A model generated the notes under the pieces. It ran no database searches, was not told the DNA's origin, and saw nothing but the letters and a program-made list of their open reading frames with translations. This document shows positions 1 through 11,718 of a stretch of DNA of 64,000 nucleotides, piece by piece (position 1 is the first letter of the stretch; each line of letters starts with the position of its first letter). The stretch covers positions 2,914,001-2,978,000 of the forward strand of contig NZ_PGES01000001.1 in NCBI RefSeq assembly GCF_002797895.1, given 5' to 3'. The DNA comes from Janthinobacterium sp. 67. GTDB lineage: Bacteria > Pseudomonadota > Gammaproteobacteria > Burkholderiales > Burkholderiaceae_D. A program made the position numbers and the translations under genes.

Positions 1-1
1 G

Positions 2-750
2 GCGGCGCGGTCCGGGCCGGAAAGCGCCCGGGCGCAGCAAGCCCCGCAAAAGCTGACCCTGCTGATCGACAATTTCAGCCCCATCTTCTTTACGGCCGCC
101 CTGCTGGGCCTGGGCTTTGCCGTCATGCGCGCGCATTTCTACCTGGCGGCGGCGTCGCTGTTCGTCGCGCTGCTGGTCCACGCATTGCGCTCGGCCACCC
201 TGCAAAGCCGCTACATGCAAAGCGAACTGGCCTTGCGCGCCGCGCATGACAAACTGGAAAAGCTGTCGCTGACGGACGGCTTGACGGGCATCGCCAACCG
301 GCGCTGCTTCGACCAGACCCTGCAGCTGGAATGGCAGCGCGCCGCGCGCAACCATCAAGGGCTGGCGCTGCTGATCATCGATATCGATTTCTTCAAAAGC
401 CTCAACGACACCTTCGGCCACCCGTATGGCGACGCCTGCCTGGTGCGGATCGCGGCCGCCCTGCACTCGGCGCTGCCGCGCGCCAGCGACCTGGCTGCCC
501 GCTTCGGCGGCGAGGAATTTGCCGCCATCCTGCCCGCCACCGACCACGCGGGCGCGCTGGCCGTGGCGCACAAGATGCAGGAAGCGATCGCCGCCGCCGC
601 CATCGTCCACGCGCCGTCGCGCGGCGGCCTCGTGACGGCCAGCATCGGCCTGGCCTTGAATGATGGAGGACAGACGCCGGAACAATTGCTGGCCGCCGCC
701 GACCAGGCCCTGTACCGGGCCAAGCAGAATGGCCGCAACCGGGTCGAGGG

Positions 751-754
<4 letters not shown>
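2..754 (+). CDS. Diguanylate cyclase (GGDEF), 5' end outside window
   Basis: C-terminal part of a membrane-bound diguanylate cyclase that would make cyclic di-GMP from two GTP. The frame is open from the first bases of the window, so the true start lies upstream. The first visible residues form two hydrophobic stretches, the end of a membrane domain, followed by a short linker and a complete GGDEF domain. The metal-binding DIDFFK segment and the GGEEF active-site motif are present. An RASD sequence five residues before GGEEF matches the RxxD inhibitory site, so product inhibition is likely. The stop overlaps the stop of the convergent EVE-domain gene. Confidence 0.93.
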
Positions 755-1215
<461 letters not shown>

Positions 1216-1243
1216 GCAGACTCCGTATCAAAGCGACAGACGT

Positions 1244-1280
1244 AAAAAAACGGTTGCGCATCGATGCTGCAACCGTTTTT
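1244..1280 (-). terminator. Rho-independent terminator after 6S RNA
   Basis: An eight-base stem (ACGGTTGC pairing with GCAACCGT) closes a short loop. Read on the minus strand it is followed by seven T residues. A T tract on the other side means it could also act on plus-strand transcripts. It lies just after the 6S RNA and before the EVE gene. Confidence 0.8.
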
Positions 1281-1287
1281 CGTTTTC

Positions 1288-1469
1288 TTTCAAATTGGGC
1301 CCCGCCTGTGCCGCTATGCCGGCATCCCGAACCAAACGGTTCAAGGTGGTCACGTTAGTTCAATTTCGGGTTCGTCGAACGAGCGACGCTCACTCCCATC
1401 AAACAAAATTCGCAACCGATGCGCATAAATGGTTCAAGGAATATATGGCAATCGCGAACACCGCAGGGT
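1288..1469 (-). ncRNA. ssrS: 6S RNA
   Basis: 6S RNA binds the sigma-70 RNA polymerase holoenzyme as a promoter mimic in stationary phase. The minus strand downstream of zapA, the usual genomic place, carries recognisable 6S elements. These are a GTTCGC near the 5' end, CACCTTGAACC followed by a loop and GGTTCGGG, and a 3' segment rich in GCGG/GGGG that can partly pair with the 5' end. A promoter fits exactly: TTTGCG, 17 bases, then TAAACT (1482 down to 1477), placing the start near 1469. The strong terminator lies about 10-40 bases past the proposed 3' end. Ends are approximate; total length near 180 nt is normal for 6S. Confidence 0.88.
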
Positions 1470-1526
1470 AGACCCAAGTTTACTCCTTTGATCGCGCATC
1501 GCAAAGACAAATCGTCGCGTGCACGC

Positions 1527-1838
1527 TTAAAAAAGGTTTTCCTGGGGCGTCAAAGCGCTATCCAATACCGTGTGCATGGCCGAGATTTTCTGCTTCACTT
1601 CCAGGATCGTCAATTCGGACAGCGGACCTTGCGGCGACTTCACGGAGAGGAACTCCGCGGCCACGCCCAGGGCGGCCAGCACGGCGATGCGGTCGTTGCC
1701 CTTGACCTTGCCCGCGTCGCGGATGGCTTTCATTTTGCTATCGAGATAGATCGCCGCTTCGCGCAGCGCGCGCTCTTCGCCGTCGCGGCACACCATGCTG
1801 TAGGACTGGCCCATGATATTGACATCGACACGCGGCAT
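1527..1838 (-). CDS. zapA: Cell division protein ZapA
   Basis: ZapA binds and bundles FtsZ filaments at the division ring. The 103-residue protein has the family's N-terminal beta region (VDVNIMGQSYSMVCRDGEE) and the long C-terminal coiled-coil helix. Its length is typical. The start codon overlaps the stop of the upstream zapB-like gene by one base (TAATG), so the two are translationally coupled. The 6S RNA promoter begins within about 30 bases of its stop. This zapB-like/zapA/ssrS order is conserved in beta- and gammaproteobacteria. Confidence 0.95.
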   Translation of the reverse strand: MPRVDVNIMGQSYSMVCRDGEERALREAAIYLDSKMKAIRDAGKVKGNDRIAVLAALGVAAEFLSVKSPQGPLSELTILEVKQKISAMHTVLDSALTPQENLF

Positions 1839-2101
1839 TACGCTTCCTTCTCGTTCTCGGCAATATAGGCGCCCGCTTCCGAAGCGGCTTGCTCCAGGCC
1901 CGCTTGCACCAGTTCGGGAATTTTTTCCAGCAAGGCTTCCACCCGCTCCTGCGCCTCGCGCATGCGTTGCACGTACAGGGCGTTTTCGGCGGACAGGGCG
2001 GCGTTATCCTTGCGCAGTTGCGCGTTTTCACGGCGCAGCGCATGGGTCATTTCGGCCAGCAGGCCTATTTTGTCGGATAATTCGTTGAATTCGGAAATCA
2101 T
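1838..2101 (-). CDS. ZapB-like coiled-coil protein (TIGR02449 type)
   Basis: An 87-residue, almost wholly alpha-helical coiled-coil protein beginning MISEFNELSDKIGLL, with heptad-like spacing of leucines and many charged residues. It resembles the short coiled-coil proteins encoded directly before zapA in betaproteobacteria and is probably a division-ring accessory. I chose the internal ATG because the 33 codons upstream read like untranslated leader and do not extend the coiled coil. The downstream zapA start overlaps its stop. A stricter assignment as true ZapB is not possible from sequence alone. Confidence 0.8.
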   Translation of the reverse strand: MISEFNELSDKIGLLAEMTHALRRENAQLRKDNAALSAENALYVQRMREAQERVEALLEKIPELVQAGLEQAASEAGAYIAENEKEA

Positions 2102-2257
2102 TCCGCCACTATAGGGCGGACGCTCCATGGGCGTCAATCGAATCACGCCGCTGTCACACATATTTACATCAATGCAGGGCAGTTGGCGGACAATACACAC
2201 TTTTTCCGGCGCTTTTCGCCAACTGCGCGCATCTGCGGGCGCCGCGATGGCAGCGTT

Positions 2258-3004
2258 TTACTCGTCGACGTAATCGGCTTCGATATCGAGTCCGCCATAG
2301 CGGTTTTCGCAAGAGCGGCGCGTCAAGGTCTGTTGTCCGCCCTTGCCGTCAAGCACCATCGTCAAATCGCGGCAAGTACGGCTGTAGCTGCCGGGTTTGG
2401 CGTCCGTGCCCGAGGGCGTCAGGCGCACTGCCAGCGGCTGCGCATTGCCCAAGCCCTTGTTGCTCCACTGGCGGCTCTTGCCATCCTCTTCATCCTTCAG
2501 GGTGCGCACGGCCGCCTTCAGCAGCGCTGCCTGCTCTTTGGCATTCAGCTTGGCCACCGTCACGTCGGACAGGAAAGGCGGATACACGACGGGCGCCGGG
2601 TCCTTGCCCTGCACGTCCCAGCGGCCGCTGCTCTGCGAACAGGTGCGCCGGCTCAAGTCCTGCGTTTTACCAGCCGCCGTGACGACGAATGTCAGGTCGC
2701 GGCACACGTGCGCCTTCAGGCTGTGCTCCGTCATGCCCGAGTTGCTGAAGTTATAGCTGACTTTGACCATCACGCCGCGCTCGCCGCCGTTGTCCCACAC
2801 GTGCGCTTCCTGGTCGTCGTCATCCTTGTTCAAGTCCTTGAACAGCTCGTTAAGCAGCATTTCCTTTTGCTGCGGCGTCAGGGTGGCCACCGTGATCTCG
2901 TCGGCGATGGTGGGCGTTTGCGCGGCGGCATTGCCCAGGCAGGCGAAACCGAGGACGGCGGCGCCCAGCAGGCGCAGGGCGGGACGGGAAAGAGTCGATG
3001 GCAT
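2258..3004 (-). CDS. Secreted protein with two tandem surface-antigen-like domains
   Basis: A 248-residue exported protein with a signal peptide ending near AAAQ (residues 26-29) and then two copies of one domain, roughly residues 36-131 and 147-242. Each copy starts with a helical LxxxEQ/QQ segment and ends with CRDLT, a GK-Q turn, RR-C and an aromatic or LD motif. The cysteine spacing is identical in both copies (101 and 122; 211 and 232), suggesting one disulphide per domain. The CRxx...GxxQ...C pattern resembles the RT0821/Lpp0805 (17 kDa surface antigen) family, but I cannot confirm homology. The first copy carries an acidic KDDDDQE run. The gene is monocistronic. Confidence 0.75.
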   Translation of the reverse strand: MPSTLSRPALRLLGAAVLGFACLGNAAAQTPTIADEITVATLTPQQKEMLLNELFKDLNKDDDDQEAHVWDNGGERGVMVKVSYNFSNSGMTEHSLKAHVCRDLTFVVTAAGKTQDLSRRTCSQSSGRWDVQGKDPAPVVYPPFLSDVTVAKLNAKEQAALLKAAVRTLKDEEDGKSRQWSNKGLGNAQPLAVRLTPSGTDAKPGSYSRTCRDLTMVLDGKGGQQTLTRRSCENRYGGLDIEADYVDE

Positions 3005-3225
3005 GATGAGTGAGCTTTCAGGTGCGAATGGCGATATTGATATGCAATTCTAATCATCTTATCAAAATCCATAGCAAAACTCTGTTTCCTTTGCGTACAG
3101 GAACGCCGTCCGCCCGACGGGCATGCTAGAGTCGCGCCTGTTGCTGACGCCCGGGAACGAGGCTTGCGTTTGCGCAAACCCTGTGTAAATGCAGGCTGCG
3201 CGGAACAAGTATCAATATGTTCCCC

Positions 3226-3254
3226 TTGAATAAGCCCCCTACCGTCCCTATAAT
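3226..3254 (+). promoter_or_regulatory. Sigma-70 promoter of groESL
   Basis: TTGAAT and TATAAT are separated by exactly 17 bases, a near-consensus vegetative promoter. The -10 overlaps the first base of the CIRCE element, so HrcA binding would block initiation. No sigma-32-type sequence was seen. Confidence 0.88.
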
Positions 3255-3280
3255 TAGCACTCGTTAGTAGAGAGTGCTAA
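3254..3280 (+). promoter_or_regulatory. CIRCE operator (HrcA binding site)
   Basis: A perfect match to the CIRCE consensus: TTAGCACTC, nine bases, GAGTGCTAA. It overlaps the -10 and start region of the groESL promoter, so HrcA repression of the operon is expected at normal temperature. Confidence 0.98.
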
Positions 3281-3519
3281 CAAACTCTTTCGTAGCAATC
3301 CTCAGGACATGATGGTGCATGCCGGACAACAGCAGGGAACGCTACGCGGTGGGCGACGCCGCGATGCACCACTGCTCAAGCCGGCACGCAACGATGCCAT
3401 GGGGTTTGCTTGACCGTTGCGGGCTGCTTTCAACGGCGGTCACTGAAAGCACGCCTGGCGCTGTGCCAGGCATGTATTCATTCAGCAACACTTATCCATT
3501 GAACTTTAAGGAGTTTTGT
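3281..3519 (+). other. Long groESL 5' leader
   Basis: About 240 bases separate CIRCE from the groES start. A near-perfect hairpin (GCCTGGC, five-base loop, GCCAGGC at 3453-3471) lies about 50 bases before the start codon. An AAGGAG ribosome site precedes groES by six bases. An in-frame ATG-initiated extension runs back to 3319 but lacks a ribosome site and protein-like sequence, so I treat it as untranslated. The region upstream of the promoter (3005-3225) shows nothing recognisable. Confidence 0.6.
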
Positions 3520-3810
3520 ATGAATCTGCGCCCATTGAACGATCGCGTCATCGTCAAACGCCTCGACCAGGAAACCAAGACTGCGTCCGGCCTCATCATT
3601 CCTGATGCAGCTGCTGAAAAACCGGATCAAGGCGAAGTCCTTGCCGTAGGCAATGGCAAGATTCTCGACGACGGCAAAGTCCGTCCTCTGGATGTCAAAG
3701 TGGGCGACCGCGTCCTGTTCGGCAAGTACGCCGGCCAAACCGTCAAAGTTGACGGCGATGAGCTGCTGGTCATGCGCGAAGAAGACATCATGGCGATCGT
3801 CGTCAAGTAA
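3520..3810 (+). CDS. groES: Co-chaperonin GroES
   Basis: The 96-residue heptameric lid of the GroEL folding chamber. It starts [14 protein letters not shown] and contains the mobile-loop segment [12 protein letters not shown] and the GKY core, all diagnostic. The start is set by AAGGAG at 3508-3513 and by family length; the longer upstream frame is rejected. It is followed by groEL after 50 bases in a CIRCE-controlled operon. Confidence 0.99.
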   Translation: MNLRPLNDRVIVKRLDQETKTASGLIIPDAAAEKPDQGEVLAVGNGKILDDGKVRPLDVKVGDRVLFGKYAGQTVKVDGDELLVMREEDIMAIVVK

Positions 3811-3827
3811 TTGTTTCCACGTTTTAG

Positions 3828-5501
<1,674 letters not shown>

Positions 5502-5600
5502 TGTCCGGCGGCCAGTCGCGCAGGCGACGGCGCGACCGGCCGCATACGCCGGGACAAGGCTGGCAGACCAAAAGCTGCCAGTACCTGCCCGGCGGCCCCG

Positions 5601-5632
5601 AAAGCCACCTTCTACGGAAGGTGGCTTTTTTT
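5601..5632 (+). terminator. groESL terminator
   Basis: An 11-base stem (AAAGCCACCTT with AAGGTGGCTTT) around a CTACGG loop, followed by a run of T. It lies about 100 bases after the groEL stop. Confidence 0.93.
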
Positions 5633-5721
5633 CGTCTTTCCCTAGCAATTCCAATGATTGCCCGCCTGACTGTTTTGCTTTAGCATGGCCGCCATCTTTC
5701 CTCTTTCGCACACCCGCCACC

Positions 5722-6198
5722 ATGCCGCCACGCGCCTCCACTTCCAGAACCACCATCATCGCCGGCATCCTGGCCGGCTTGCTGGCCGCCGGGCTCGGCG
5801 CTTTCTACGTGCACGAGCAATCGGCGCCGCGCGATGAGCATGCCCCTGGCGCCAGCGCCGGCACGGCGGCACCGGAGAAGAACGCGCGCGCCGTCGATGC
5901 CTTGATGGCCTTACCGGAAATCAAGGCCTGGTCGGCGCATATCGAAAAGGCCTCGGGCGGCCGCGCCCACGGCGCCGTGATGGAAACGTCGCCGGAAGCA
6001 CGCCTCATCGATGGCCAGCCCTACTATGACCTGAACTTTGTGGAAAACACGCCGGACGCGGCGCACCGCTGGGAGAGTTTCGTCGTCTCCCAGGATGGCA
6101 AGCGCATCCTCGTCGACGACGTCGTCAGCGGTGAGCTGATCAGCCTGGAACAATGGCGCAAGGACAACGCGCCCATGCAGCGCATCGCCACGCAGTAA
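5722..6198 (+). CDS. Hypothetical membrane-anchored protein
   Basis: A 158-residue protein I do not recognise. It has a short basic N-terminus and one hydrophobic helix (about residues 11-28), then an Ala/Pro-rich linker. A compact domain of about 100 residues follows, containing LPEIKAW near its start and a QPYYDLNFVENT...RWESFVVSQDGKRILVDD segment. The latter looks like a beta hairpin of a PepSY-like or cystatin-like fold, but that is inference. It probably faces the periplasm. No clear ribosome site precedes the ATG. It stands alone between the groEL terminator and a GNAT gene. Confidence 0.7.
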   Translation: MPPRASTSRTTIIAGILAGLLAAGLGAFYVHEQSAPRDEHAPGASAGTAAPEKNARAVDALMALPEIKAWSAHIEKASGGRAHGAVMETSPEARLIDGQPYYDLNFVENTPDAAHRWESFVVSQDGKRILVDDVVSGELISLEQWRKDNAPMQRIATQ

Positions 6199-6283
6199 TT
6201 CCTGCGCCGGCCCCCTTGCCGCGGGACGCTTGCGTTGCAGCGCAAGCTTTACTTTCCGACATCGAAGCGCGATACTCGGCCAC

Positions 6284-6841
6284 ATGCCCGCCATCACTGT
6301 CCGCCCCCTCGCGCCAGACGACGCCAGCGCCTACCGCGCGCTGCGCCTGGCCGGCATCGCCGAATTGCCCGCCGCCTTCTGCACCACGCACGCGGCGGAA
6401 AGCGGCTTGCCGCTGGCACGGCTAGCCGAGCGCCTGCGCGCCACTTCCCACCAAATAATATTTGGCGCTTTCGACCAGGAACAATTGATCGCCATTGCCG
6501 GCCTGCGCCGCGAACCGATCGCCGTCGTGCATGACAAGGCCAGCCTGTGGGGCGTGTACGTGGCACCGCAGGCGCGTGGACTCGGCGCGGGACGGCAACT
6601 GGTGCAGGCGGCCATCGCGCACGCCTGCAGCGTGCCCGAGCTGGGCCGCGTGCGCCTGGCCGTGGCCCAGGACAATCACGCGGCGCTGAACCTCTACCTG
6701 GGCTGCGGTTTTAGCCTGGCGGACAGTCCCGCATCGGATGGCATGCTGCAAATGCAACTGCTGCTGCCCCGCCCTGCCCGTGCAAGTGCCGAAAGTAATG
6801 TCTTTATGAAAATCAATACCTTACAAATCCCTGCGAAATAG
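6284..6841 (+). CDS. GNAT family N-acetyltransferase
   Basis: A 185-residue single-domain GNAT enzyme that would transfer acetyl from acetyl-CoA to an unknown amine. The start MPAITVRPLAPDDASAYRALR is typical of the fold's first strand and helix. The acetyl-CoA binding motif is LWGVYVAPQARGLGAGRQLV (Q/R-x-x-G-x-G/A), followed by LAVAQDNHAALNLYLGCGF. The C-terminal 25 residues extend beyond the usual fold. The start is internal to a longer frame and was chosen by homology. Substrate unknown. Confidence 0.88.
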   Translation: MPAITVRPLAPDDASAYRALRLAGIAELPAAFCTTHAAESGLPLARLAERLRATSHQIIFGAFDQEQLIAIAGLRREPIAVVHDKASLWGVYVAPQARGLGAGRQLVQAAIAHACSVPELGRVRLAVAQDNHAALNLYLGCGFSLADSPASDGMLQMQLLLPRPARASAESNVFMKINTLQIPAK

Positions 6842-6922
6842 CGGACAGGCCGTTTTTTCTGTTGCAAGCAAACGCGGCAGGCCTTAGCATCGCGGCTTAC
6901 AAAAAAAACTTGGGGAGAGCCA

Positions 6923-8497
6923 ATGTCATCGGCCGAGACACAAACCGCCACGGGCAAAATGCCCCGGCAAATACCGTACATCATCGCCAACGAAGGCTGC
7001 GAACGCTTCAGCTTTTACGGCATGCGCAACATCCTGACGCCATTCCTCATCAGCACCTTGCTGCTGATGATCCCGATCGACCAGCGCACGGGCGAAGCCA
7101 AGCACGTGTTCCACACCTTCGTCATCGGCGTGTATTTCTTCCCGCTGCTGGGCGGCTGGCTGGCCGACCGCTTCTTCGGCAAGTACAACACCATCTTCTG
7201 GCTCAGCCTCGTGTATTGCGCCGGCCATGCCTGCCTGGCCCTGTTTGAAAACAGCGTCAACGGCTTCTATTTCGGCCTGTTCCTGATCGCCTTCGGTTCC
7301 GGCGGCATCAAGCCGCTCGTGGCCTCGTTTGTCGGCGACCAGTTCGACCAGACCAACAAGCACAAGGCCAAGCTGGTCTTCGACCTGTTCTACTGGATCA
7401 TCAACTTCGGCTCCTTCTTCGCGTCCTTGCTGATGCCTATGTTCCTGCGCGACTTCGGTCCGTCGATCGCCTTCGGCATCCCTGGCCTGATGATGCTGGC
7501 CGCCACCATCGTCTTCTGGATGGGCGCCAAGAAATACGTGCACGTGCCGCCAGCGCCGCCGAATCCCGATTCGTTTACCCGCGTGGCCCGCACGGCCCTG
7601 CTGGCCCGCGTCGATGGCGGTTCGCGTCCCGGCCTGTACGTGGCCTACGTCGGCGTGATCGGCGCCCTGTATGCGTTCTACAGCATTCCCGAATGGGGCT
7701 TCGTGATTTCCGCGTGTACCGCGCTGGTCTTGCTGCTGGCCTTCGGCAGCATCGGCACGGCCATGCAGCTGGAACGCGCACGCGGCATCCATCCTGACGA
7801 AGCCGTCGAAGGCGTGCGCGCCGTGCTGCGCATCCTCGTCATCTTCGCCCTCGTCACGCCTTTCTTCTCGCTGTTCGACCAGAAGGCCTCGACGTGGATC
7901 GTGCAAGCGAACACCATGGAAAAACCAAGCTGGTTCCTGCCGGCGCAGATGCAGGCGCTGAACCCGATGCTGGTGATGCTGCTGATCCCGTTCAACAACC
8001 TGGTGCTGTACCCGATGCTCAACCGCTTCGGCTGGGAAGCGACGGCCCTGCGCCGCATGACGGCCGGTATCGGCTTTTCCTCGCTGGCGTGGATCGTCAT
8101 CGGCTTGCTGCAGCTGGCCCTCGACAGCGGCAGCGCCGTCTCCATCATGTGGCAGATCCTGCCGTACGCCCTGCTGACGTTCGGCGAAGTGCTGGTCTCG
8201 GCGACGGGCCTGGAGTTTGCGTACAGCCAGGCGCCCGTCTCGATGAAGGGCGCCATCATGAGCTTCTGGAATCTGTCGACGACGGTGGGCAACCTGTGGG
8301 TGCTGATCGTCAACCGCAGCGTCATGAACGAAGGCGTGATCGGCAAGATCGCCGAAAGCGGCATCAGCGTGACGGCCTTCCAGATGTTCTTCTTCGCCGC
8401 CTTCGCCGCCGTGGCCATGCTGGCCTTCGGCCTGTATGCGAAGCGCTACAAGATGGTCGACAACTACCGCAAGACGGTGGTGCCGGGCAAAGCGTAA
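6923..8497 (+). CDS. POT family proton-coupled peptide transporter
   Basis: A 524-residue inner-membrane major facilitator of the POT/PTR (PepT) family, importing di- and tripeptides with protons. The ExxER(F/Y) motif of helix 1 is seen in NEGCERFSFYGMR, and FGSGGIKP and the F-DLFYWIINFGS region match the PTR2 signatures. About 12-14 hydrophobic helices are visible, and the last third keeps GLEFAYSQAP. The start follows a GGGGAGAG ribosome site. The gene is monocistronic, and a hairpin repeat follows its stop. Confidence 0.93.
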   Translation: MSSAETQTATGKMPRQIPYIIANEGCERFSFYGMRNILTPFLISTLLLMIPIDQRTGEAKHVFHTFVIGVYFFPLLGGWLADRFFGKYNTIFWLSLVYCAGHACLALFENSVNGFYFGLFLIAFGSGGIKPLVASFVGDQFDQTNKHKAKLVFDLFYWIINFGSFFASLLMPMFLRDFGPSIAFGIPGLMMLAATIVFWMGAKKYVHVPPAPPNPDSFTRVARTALLARVDGGSRPGLYVAYVGVIGALYAFYSIPEWGFVISACTALVLLLAFGSIGTAMQLERARGIHPDEAVEGVRAVLRILVIFALVTPFFSLFDQKASTWIVQANTMEKPSWFLPAQMQALNPMLVMLLIPFNNLVLYPMLNRFGWEATALRRMTAGIGFSSLAWIVIGLLQLALDSGSAVSIMWQILPYALLTFGEVLVSATGLEFAYSQAPVSMKGAIMSFWNLSTTVGNLWVLIVNRSVMNEGVIGKIAESGISVTAFQMFFFAAFAAVAMLAFGLYAKRYKMVDNYRKTVVPGKA

Positions 8498-8506
8498 TCA
8501 TGCAAG

Positions 8507-8593
8507 TAGGTCGGATTAGCCCGAAGGGCGTAATCCGACAACGCCGCTGACAATATCGTCGGATTACGCATGGCGATGCCACGCTAATCCGAC
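8507..8593. repeat. Double-hairpin intergenic repeat, copy 1
   Basis: Two adjacent palindromic units, 8511-8538 (TCGGATTAGC...GTAATCCGA) and 8558-8593 (GTCGGATTACGC...GCTAATCCGAC), lie between the convergent transporter and pgm genes. The second unit is nearly identical in reverse complement (33 of 36 positions) to a unit at 50201-50236. This behaves like a REP-type extragenic palindrome. It may also serve as a terminator for both flanking genes, although no T tract follows. Confidence 0.85.
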
Positions 8594-8610
8594 CCACGCG
8601 TCCTTCTTTT

Positions 8611-10254
<1,644 letters not shown>

Positions 10255-10358
10255 TTAACTTCCCATGTTAACGCAAGTGGGGCAAGCGGCAAAGCGTTGT
10301 ACGTCAGCGATGGTGCGGTAATACGCTTAAGCTGGCGGCACCATGCGGCACCTCACTC

Positions 10359-10403
10359 TTGCATGTCTCACAACCCCACATTATAATAAGAATAGTTCTC
10401 ATT
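10359..10403 (+). promoter_or_regulatory. Fur-type box over a sigma-70 promoter
   Basis: TTGCAT (10359-10364), 17 bases, TATAAT (10382-10387) forms a near-consensus promoter. The 19-base AATAAGAATAGTTCTCATT (10385-10403) overlaps its -10 and start. It matches the GAGAAT-N-ATTCTC type Fur consensus in most positions. Iron repression of the downstream DUF4198/PepSY operon is the simplest reading. Confidence 0.78.
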
Positions 10404-10633
10404 CACATTTAGACTCTCAACAGAGTGTGCACGCAGCCGCTACGCCAGTGCGCAGTTGAATGACACGCTGCGCCAGCCAGGCATCTCCGCCAAGCAAGCC
10501 TTCCCATATCAATAACGAAAGTAGAAGTTTCATGGCGCGAGCACGTTCGCTGGCCGGCACTGCCGCCGCGACGTCCCGATACTTCGCACCGCTGCGATAA
10601 CCATGTTTCTCATCACGAACGAAGGGATACACC
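10404..10633 (+). other. 230-base leader or gap before the Fur-controlled operon
   Basis: Nothing coding is well supported here. The promoter would give a leader of about 240 bases. A small hairpin (ACTCT-CAAC-AGAGT, 10413-10426) lies at its start. On the minus strand a 72-codon frame (10417-10635) begins on the same CATG as the DUF4198 start and has a plausible hydrophobic stretch, but no ribosome site. On the plus strand a 45-codon frame starts at 10457. Neither is convincing. Confidence 0.4.
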
Positions 10634-11380
10634 ATGCACCTCACTTCCATCGCGCGCCTCGGCGCCCTCGCCACCGCCCTGCTGGGCGCGGCCCTCGTTT
10701 CCGGCACGGCCAGCGCACACCAGATCTGGCTGCAGCAGGACGGCAAGGCGGCCAGCGTGTACTTCGGCGAGTTCGGCGACAACCTGCGCGAAGCGTCGCC
10801 CGGCCTGCTCGACAAGTTCAGCATCAGGAACGTGACGTGGATTTCGGCGGCCGGCAACAAGTCCCTGCAGGCCAGCAAGACGGCCGGCGCCTTTGTCCTG
10901 AACGGCAAGGTGGCGGCCGGCGAAAGCATCATCGTCGAGGAAGACAACTACCCGTCGTGGGAAGAGAAAAAGGATGGCAAGGCCACGCGCACCGTGTGGA
11001 TTCCCGCCGCGCGCCTGATCGCCGACGGCAAGGCGCAGACACCCGCGCTGACCCTGGACCTGGTGCCGACCGGCAAACCGGGCCAGTTCCAGGTCAGCTA
11101 CCAGGGCAAGCCGCTGGCGCAGGCCAAGGTCAACGCCGTGGTGCAGTCGGGCTGGAGCAAGGAAGCGTGGAGCGATGCGCAAGGCCTGGTCAGCTTCCCG
11201 CTGCCATGGAAGGGCACCTATGTGCTGGAAGTGCAGCACACGGACAAGACGGCCGGCCAGCGCGGCGCGCAAGCCCATGACAAGGCCATGTTCGTGACCA
11301 CCCTGAGCCTGGTGCAGCCGCAAGGCGTGACGCCGCTGCCGGCCGGTCCGGCCCTGCCGCCCAGCAAGGATCACGACTGA
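10634..11380 (+). CDS. DUF4198 domain-containing periplasmic protein
   Basis: A 248-residue exported protein: signal peptide cleaved near TASA-HQ, mature protein starting HQIWLQQDG. The HxxWL start followed by beta-rich sequence and a C-terminal carboxypeptidase-like (CNA-B type) segment, with AKVNAVVQSGW and TDAQG-like SDAQGLVSF, is typical of DUF4198. This family often sits beside TonB receptors and metal-uptake genes. It is the first gene of a four-gene operon with DUF3649, PepSY and DUF3325, under a Fur-type box. A role in iron or other metal acquisition is inferred from context only. Confidence 0.85.
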   Translation: MHLTSIARLGALATALLGAALVSGTASAHQIWLQQDGKAASVYFGEFGDNLREASPGLLDKFSIRNVTWISAAGNKSLQASKTAGAFVLNGKVAAGESIIVEEDNYPSWEEKKDGKATRTVWIPAARLIADGKAQTPALTLDLVPTGKPGQFQVSYQGKPLAQAKVNAVVQSGWSKEAWSDAQGLVSFPLPWKGTYVLEVQHTDKTAGQRGAQAHDKAMFVTTLSLVQPQGVTPLPAGPALPPSKDHD

Positions 11381-11382
11381 CC

Positions 11383-11718
11383 ATGCAAGCGCCAGCCATC
11401 ACTAAAATGCCGCGCCTGCGGCTGTCCGCCGGCGCCGTGTACCGGCTCGGCGTGGCCTCGCGCAGCGTGGCGGCCATCGTCGGCGGCTACGTGCTGGCCG
11501 CGCTGGTCACCATGCTGCTGTCGGTGAGCCTGCCCATGGCCCGTTCCGAAGCCGTCATGACAGCCACCCTGCTGTCGTTTGCCATCTACACCTGCGCCGT
11601 ACTGTGGGCCTTCGCCACGCGCAGCGCCCTGCGCGCCTGGCTGGGCCTCGCGATTCCCGCCGCCGTCATCGCCGCCATCCTGCAGTGGATGGACGCACTA
11701 TCCTGGAGTCTCGCATGA
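11383..11718 (+). CDS. DUF3649 small membrane protein
   Basis: A 111-residue protein with three hydrophobic helices (residues about 28-50, 58-78 and 84-104). Sequence style and position match DUF3649, found next to PepSY proteins in iron-regulated operons of Pseudomonas and Burkholderiales. It starts two bases after the previous stop, and its own stop overlaps the PepSY start (ATGA), so translation is coupled. Molecular function is unknown. An accessory to the PepSY membrane protein is likely. Confidence 0.8.
   Translation: MQAPAITKMPRLRLSAGAVYRLGVASRSVAAIVGGYVLAALVTMLLSVSLPMARSEAVMTATLLSFAIYTCAVLWAFATRSALRAWLGLAIPAAVIAAILQWMDALSWSLA

Noticed and set aside
5505..5600. Possible small gene or RNA between groEL and its terminator
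   Set aside because: Short, no conserved pattern, and best read as an untranslated tail of groEL mRNA.
10417..10635. 72-codon minus-strand frame starting on the DUF4198 start codon
   Set aside because: No ribosome site, the Fur-type box lies just beyond its 3' end, and its start overlaps a convincing start on the other strand.
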